A stretch of 9,250 nt of DNA from Dehalococcoidia bacterium. Its GTDB lineage: Bacteria > Chloroflexota > Dehalococcoidia > UBA3495. Positions 6,258 through 9,250 of the stretch are shown in pieces. The DNA is taken from the NCBI GenBank assembly GCA_002730485.1, contig PCAH01000191.1:1-9250 (forward strand), written 5' to 3'. Position 1 is the stretch's first letter; the number at the start of each line of letters is the position of its first letter. Position numbers and translations under genes: made by a program. The notes under the pieces were generated by a model that worked only from the letters and a program-made list of their open reading frames with translations, made no database searches and was not told the DNA's origin.

Positions 6258-7454
6258 CTATCTGGCGATACCGTAGGCCATCGCCTGGGTCTCCTTGTCA
6301 TCAACGCTGCTCATGTGTTGGCCTAGAGCCATTACCAGGCCACCCATGGCAGTGTCAGACCAGAACCAATCGTGGATGTCCCGGTCTGCGCCATCGGGTC
6401 GTTGGGCCATGCGTGCCTCGTAATAAAAGGCCTTCAGGTCGTTCACGCAGTGGCGTAGGAACTGGGGGACGTTAATGTCCTCCGGTCTTTCTTTCATATC
6501 CGTCTCTTCGCCGCTGATGTATCCCTCGATAAACCGGACAACTCCACGGAAGCGACGCTGGGGGATGGAGCTTGCGCCCACTGCTGTGCGTCCGTTGTGG
6601 GAGTTCACCCACTGCTCATAGTAAGCCCTGAGGGATGTCAGTTCGTCGGCTGCGTTGAGCCCTTTCTCTTCGGACTCGATGGTCGTCTCTGAGCCCTGAA
6701 TCAGGAGGTCAGGGATCATGTCGTCCGGAAGTTGTTCCAACACCGGCCCCTTGTCTCGGTCCAGTAGGTCGAACGTCGCTTGGAGAACACGGTGTTGGTA
6801 ATCGGGGTTGTCCGCTTCACCGAGAGCGTTTCCGAAGAAGAAGGGGACGGCCAGCATCCGCGGTGGCTTCACCCTTTGTGCATGTTCCTCGATCAGGACT
6901 ATTCCAGTGGTGGTCATGCCTGCCTCTTCGATGATGCGCGCAATCACGCTTACAGCGTGGGAGCAGGCCGGTCAAGTCGGGGTGAGGAGCACAACCTCCA
7001 CGCCCTCGTCTTTGAGTCGGCGTGCAACCTCAGGGCCGGAGTCCTCGACGATGCCAGTCACATCTCTGAGAGCACCCATGAATGAGTAATAATTGTCCGA
7101 GAGCGAGCCGATCTTCCCTTGCTCTACCAGCTCGGGTAGACGGTCGATGGGAAGGGTGACGTTGATGTCACGGTAGATGCCTGTGTGGTCGAACCCAAGG
7201 CTGGTATGGGTCTGGATGATGTCGGCGGCGCTGGCGCGTCGGGATATGGTCCGGAAAGATGTGTCACCTCCATCATGGGAAGACCGGAAAGGCCTGTCGC
7301 CCCGCACGTGGAGCCCCGCCGTGGTCACCAGGCCCAACTTGCTCTCGGATAGGGGCTTGGCCATGGGTGTCCAGGGTGTGTCGTCGTGCTCGACGCACAG
7401 CCACATCAACATGCTCTTTCGCTGAATCTCACTCAGGGCTGATAGCTTTGGCAT
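6258..7454 (-). CDS. Selenoprotein: GrdB/PrdB-like (glycine/betaine/D-proline reductase B family), UGA read as Sec
   Basis: Read through one in-frame TGA (6972-6974), this gives 398 aa with Sec at residue 161. Upstream of the UGA are the family blocks LVTTAGLHVRGD (42-53), GDTSFR (63-68), FDHTGIYRDINVTLPIDRLPEL (from 88), YYSFMG (122-127) and VVLLTPT (154-160). The frame then continues without a break: U-P-A-C-S-H-A-V, then IARIIEEAGMTTTG, VKPPRM (195-200) and FFFGNALGEADN (205-216). A helical C-terminal region of about 160 residues follows. U161 and C164 form a UxxC redox motif. The substrate is unknown; glycine or proline reduction should not be assumed. ATG 7454 has GGAG six bases upstream. 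The in-frame TTG at 7517 lies inside the predicted promoter and was rejected. A GTG at 6947 begins an ORF for the second half but has no ribosome site. A nonsense-broken gene is the alternative; the SECIS-like hairpin and unbroken family match argue against it. Confidence 0.85.
6945..6974 (-). promoter_or_regulatory. Sec UGA codon and bacterial SECIS-like hairpin
   Basis: On the minus strand the UGA (6974-6972) is followed by C and, after 12 nt, by a perfect 6-bp stem CACGCU/AGCGUG (6959-6954 with 6950-6945) capped by the triloop GUA. The loop begins 18 nt after the UGA. Known bacterial SECIS rules are a small apical loop with G in the first two positions, placed about 16-37 nt after the UGA; this hairpin meets them. 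It would recruit SelB with Sec-tRNA. Base pairing was judged by eye, without folding energies. Confidence 0.75.
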
Positions 7455-7499
7455 GAGATCTCCATACGATGCTGAAATAACGGGCTTGGAATGTCCATA

Positions 7500-7528
7500 A
7501 AAATATTCCCTGGCCAAAGGTATGTCAA
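7500..7528 (-). promoter_or_regulatory. Predicted sigma70-type promoter for the selenoprotein-VOC operon
   Basis: On the minus strand there is a perfect -35, TTGACA (7528-7523), then a 17-bp spacer, then TATTTT (7505-7500; 4 of 6 to the -10 consensus). Transcription would start near 7493, about 40 nt before ATG 7454. This places the upstream TTG at 7517 inside the promoter. Confidence 0.5.
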
Positions 7529-7616
7529 GAAGCCCCTGATTCCGCCGGTGTCAGTCTCCTGTGGGGTATTGAGTCCGCCTATTGATGTGTTCCCTGCGTT
7601 TTCCCAGAACGCCAGT

Positions 7617-7622
7617 TATAAT
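7617..7622 (+). promoter_or_regulatory. Candidate -10 element for the cobalamin genes
   Basis: A perfect TATAAT in the 248-bp gap between the divergent selenoprotein and cbiA/cobB genes. At 16-18 bp spacing the -35 region has no good consensus match, so the call rests on the -10 only. The leader would be about 73 nt, too short for a cobalamin riboswitch, and no B12-box-like sequence was seen in the gap. A 10-bp palindrome (CCACGCGTGG, 7661-7670) lies in this leader. Confidence 0.32.
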
Positions 7623-7702
7623 GAGCCTCAGAAATTTCACCGGGCCAACGTAGAACCGATCCACGCGTGGGTTCCGGTCACCAGATATTCAGGAATGATT
7701 CA

Positions 7703-9070
7703 ATGGTCGCAACAGTTGTAATAGCGGGAGTGCGCAGTGGCGTGGGCAAGACCACCATCGCCACCGGCATCATGGGCGCTCTGACCCGCCGTGGTCACAA
7801 GGTTCAGCCCTTCAAGGCCGGGCCGGACTACATCGATCCCTCCTACCACAAGCTGGCCTGTGGCGTGCCCAGCCGCAACCTGGACACCTGGCTCTGTGAC
7901 CATCCCACGGTCTTGGAACTTTTCCAGCGGGCCAGCGCCGGACGTGACGTTTCAGTGGTTGAAGGCGTGATGGGCGTGTTTGACGGCCGTTCCAGCCTCA
8001 CCGAAGAAGGTTCCAGCGCCCAGTTGGCCAAGCTCCTGGGCGCGCCGGTGATCCTCATTGCCGACGCCGCCAAGGTCGCCCGCAGCGTTGCGGCTGAGGT
8101 CCTGGGTTTTCAGACTTTCGACCCAGACCTGAACGTGGCCGGCGTGATCCTGAACGGAGTGGCCAGCGAACGACACCTGGAATTTTGCAAACCGCAGGTT
8201 GAGGCCACCACCGGCCTGCCGGTTCTAGGTTACTTGCCCCGCAAAGAGGAATTCATCCAGCCGGAGCGACACCTGGGTCTGATACCAACCGTGGAAGGCA
8301 CGGTGGCCTGCCAGTGGTATGACAGCCTGATCAACCAGGTCGAAGCAACCATGGACGTTCCAGCCATCTTGAAGTTGGCTCAAACGGCCAAGACGCCCTC
8401 GGCAGCGCCAAACGTCTATCCGGAAAACCCAGTCCCAGCCCGAGCCACCATTGCTGTGGCCCAGGACATGGCCTTCAACTTTTACTACCAGGACTCCCTG
8501 GACTTACTCACCGCCTGGGGTGCGGAACTTGCTCCCTTTAGCCCCCTTGAAGACGAGAAACTACCCGCTGGAGCCAGCGGTATATATCTCGGCGGTGGCT
8601 TCCCTGAGCTCTTCGCCGACCAGCTTTCAGGCAATAAGCCGATGCACGAGGCCATGCGCCAGGCGGTTGGCCAGGGCGTGCCGGTCTATGCCGAATGCGG
8701 TGGCCTGATGTACCTTGGCAAGAGTCTGTCTGACCTGGAAGGCGTGACCCACCAGATGATCGGTGTCATTCCCGCCGAGTCGGCCATGTCTCAGAGTCGG
8801 TTGACTTTGGGCTACCGTGAAGTCGAGTCATGCTCAGATAGTCCTGTTCTGCCCAAGGGCGAGCGAGTCCGGGGCCACGAATTCCATTGGTCGACGCTGG
8901 CCAGGCAGCCCGAAACCCAAGAATCAGTCTATAAAGTCGTGGACCAAGATAACCGGCTAGACGGCTTTCGCACCGGCAACGTCTGGGCATCGTATGTCCA
9001 TATACATCTAGGCAGCCGACCGGGTCTGGCGTCCAGGTTCGTGGAGACCTGCGCCGCCGCTCAAGTCTAA
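7703..9070 (+). CDS. cbiA/cobB: Cobyrinic acid a,c-diamide synthase (CbiA/CobB family)
   Basis: A 455-aa glutamine-dependent amidotransferase of cobalamin synthesis. The family uses ATP and glutamine to amidate the a and c carboxylates of (hydrogeno)cobyrinic acid. The N-terminal ATPase domain has the P-loop GVRSGVGKTT (9-18), FKAGPDYIDPSYH (37-49) and VEGVMGVFDG (86-95). The C-terminal class I-like glutaminase domain has YLGGGFPELFA (295-305), the nucleophile C332 in AECGGLMYL, GHEFHW (391-396) and the terminal YVHIHLGS (431-438) that carries the expected catalytic His. Length is normal for the family. ATG 7703 is preferred over the in-frame GTG at 7667: AGGA at 7691-7694 is well spaced, and the family usually begins a few residues before this beta strand and P-loop. 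Whether the pathway is aerobic (CobB) or anaerobic (CbiA) cannot be told here. The adenosyltransferase gene starts 44 bp downstream. Confidence 0.95.
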   Translation: MVATVVIAGVRSGVGKTTIATGIMGALTRRGHKVQPFKAGPDYIDPSYHKLACGVPSRNLDTWLCDHPTVLELFQRASAGRDVSVVEGVMGVFDGRSSLTEEGSSAQLAKLLGAPVILIADAAKVARSVAAEVLGFQTFDPDLNVAGVILNGVASERHLEFCKPQVEATTGLPVLGYLPRKEEFIQPERHLGLIPTVEGTVACQWYDSLINQVEATMDVPAILKLAQTAKTPSAAPNVYPENPVPARATIAVAQDMAFNFYYQDSLDLLTAWGAELAPFSPLEDEKLPAGASGIYLGGGFPELFADQLSGNKPMHEAMRQAVGQGVPVYAECGGLMYLGKSLSDLEGVTHQMIGVIPAESAMSQSRLTLGYREVESCSDSPVLPKGERVRGHEFHWSTLARQPETQESVYKVVDQDNRLDGFRTGNVWASYVHIHLGSRPGLASRFVETCAAAQV

Positions 9071-9072
9071 AT

Positions 9073-9091
9073 CAACCGGCTGGTCCGGTTG
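9073..9091 (+). other. Intergenic hairpin between cbiA/cobB and the adenosyltransferase gene
   Basis: A perfect 7-bp stem, CAACCGG (9073-9079) with CCGGTTG (9085-9091), around the loop CTGGT. No U run follows, so it is not a normal intrinsic terminator. It begins 2 bp after the cobB stop. It may mark RNA processing or a partial transcription pause, or may be chance. Confidence 0.4.
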
Positions 9092-9114
9092 CAGGATAGC
9101 TAACGGAATAAAGA

Positions 9115-9250
9115 ATGAGCACAGAAAATCAAAATACATCCGCCGAAGACCAGGCAGAGCCGGGACCTCAGTCAGTTACCGGTCCCAGGATCGATAAGGG
9201 TTTGGTGATCGTCAATACCGGCAGAGGCAAAGGCAAGACCACCGCCGCCA
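9115..9250 (+). CDS. cobO: Cob(I)yrinic acid a,c-diamide adenosyltransferase (BtuR/CobO/CobA type), 5' part only
   Basis: The first 45 codons are present and the gene runs off the window end. A polar, low-complexity leader of about 27 residues (STENQNTSAEDQAEPGPQ) precedes the conserved strand KGLVIVNTGRGKGKTTAA (28-45). That segment holds the family P-loop GRGKGKTT, which binds ATP for transfer of the 5'-deoxyadenosyl group to cobalt in the corrinoid. It acts next to CbiA/CobB in the pathway and lies 44 bp downstream on the same strand, so the two are probably one operon. ATG 9115 has only a modest upstream purine stretch (GGAATAAAGA). An in-frame TTG or GTG near the P-loop would give a shorter protein, so the exact start is less sure than the family. 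Confidence 0.88.
   Translation, partial: MSTENQNTSAEDQAEPGPQSVTGPRIDKGLVIVNTGRGKGKTTAA

Noticed and set aside
6258..6947. Separate gene for the second half of the selenoprotein starting at GTG 6947
   Set aside because: No ribosome site upstream, it starts in the middle of a conserved helix, and it is in frame with the upstream half across one TGA. Better explained as one Sec-containing protein.
7518..7702. Cobalamin riboswitch upstream of cbiA/cobB
   Set aside because: No B12-box-like motif was seen, and the likely leader is too short. A covariance-model search would be needed to exclude it fully.
7491..7721. 76-codon plus-strand ORF in the selenoprotein/cobB gap
   Set aside because: No family likeness, and it overlaps two predicted promoters and the cobB start. 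Most likely a chance open frame.
9073..9091. Hairpin after cobB as an intrinsic terminator
   Set aside because: The stem is good but no T run follows and the next pathway gene starts 24 bp later. Kept only as an uncharacterised hairpin.

Overview
The window is gene-dense, moderately GC-rich bacterial chromosome. It carries nine complete protein genes plus the start of a tenth. No tRNA, rRNA, CRISPR array, transposase or integrase is visible. The mix is a crotonase-fold protein, TlyA, a CinA C-terminal-domain protein, an Ntn-hydrolase acylase, an MBL hydrolase, a VOC protein, a GrdB/PrdB-like selenoprotein and late cobalamin genes. It would fit an uncultured free-living bacterium, for example a marine Chloroflexota (SAR202-like) lineage. 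That assignment is an impression from gene content, not something the sequence proves. The standard code is in use: tlyA ends in TGA, the other genes in TAA or TAG.

Layout. Positions 34-62 hold a good sigma70-type promoter that leads into a three-gene plus-strand run: a crotonase-fold protein (127-915), a TlyA-type RNA 2'-O-methyltransferase (968-1705) and a short CinA/PncC-like protein (1738-2208). A large penicillin-acylase-family Ntn hydrolase lies convergently on the minus strand (2205-4541) and overlaps the cinA-like stop by 4 bp. It diverges from an MBL-fold hydrolase with a C-terminal winged helix (4697-5530). The gap between those two holds a perfect 10-bp inverted repeat and four alternating CCTGGG/CCCAGG hexamers, laid over what look like two divergent promoters. 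A two-helix membrane protein (5536-5754) follows the MBL gene, and a strong two-way terminator (5774-5806) ends this run and the opposing minus-strand pair.

The minus-strand pair is transcribed from about 7500 leftwards. The first gene looks like two ORFs separated by TGA, but it is best read as one selenoprotein gene (6258-7454) of the GrdB/PrdB-like reductase family. Sec161 sits in a UxxC motif and a bacterial SECIS-like hairpin begins 12 nt after the UGA. A glyoxalase/VOC-fold protein (5827-6210) follows it. To the right are the cobalamin genes cbiA/cobB (7703-9070) and the 5' end of the corrinoid adenosyltransferase gene (9115 onward), probably one operon.

The most interesting item is the selenoprotein gene, which an ordinary gene caller would split in two. 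Next are a CinA-like protein whose conserved catalytic Ser position is Ala, a crotonase-fold protein that has lost one of the two hydratase glutamates, and the symmetric control region between the acylase and MBL genes.
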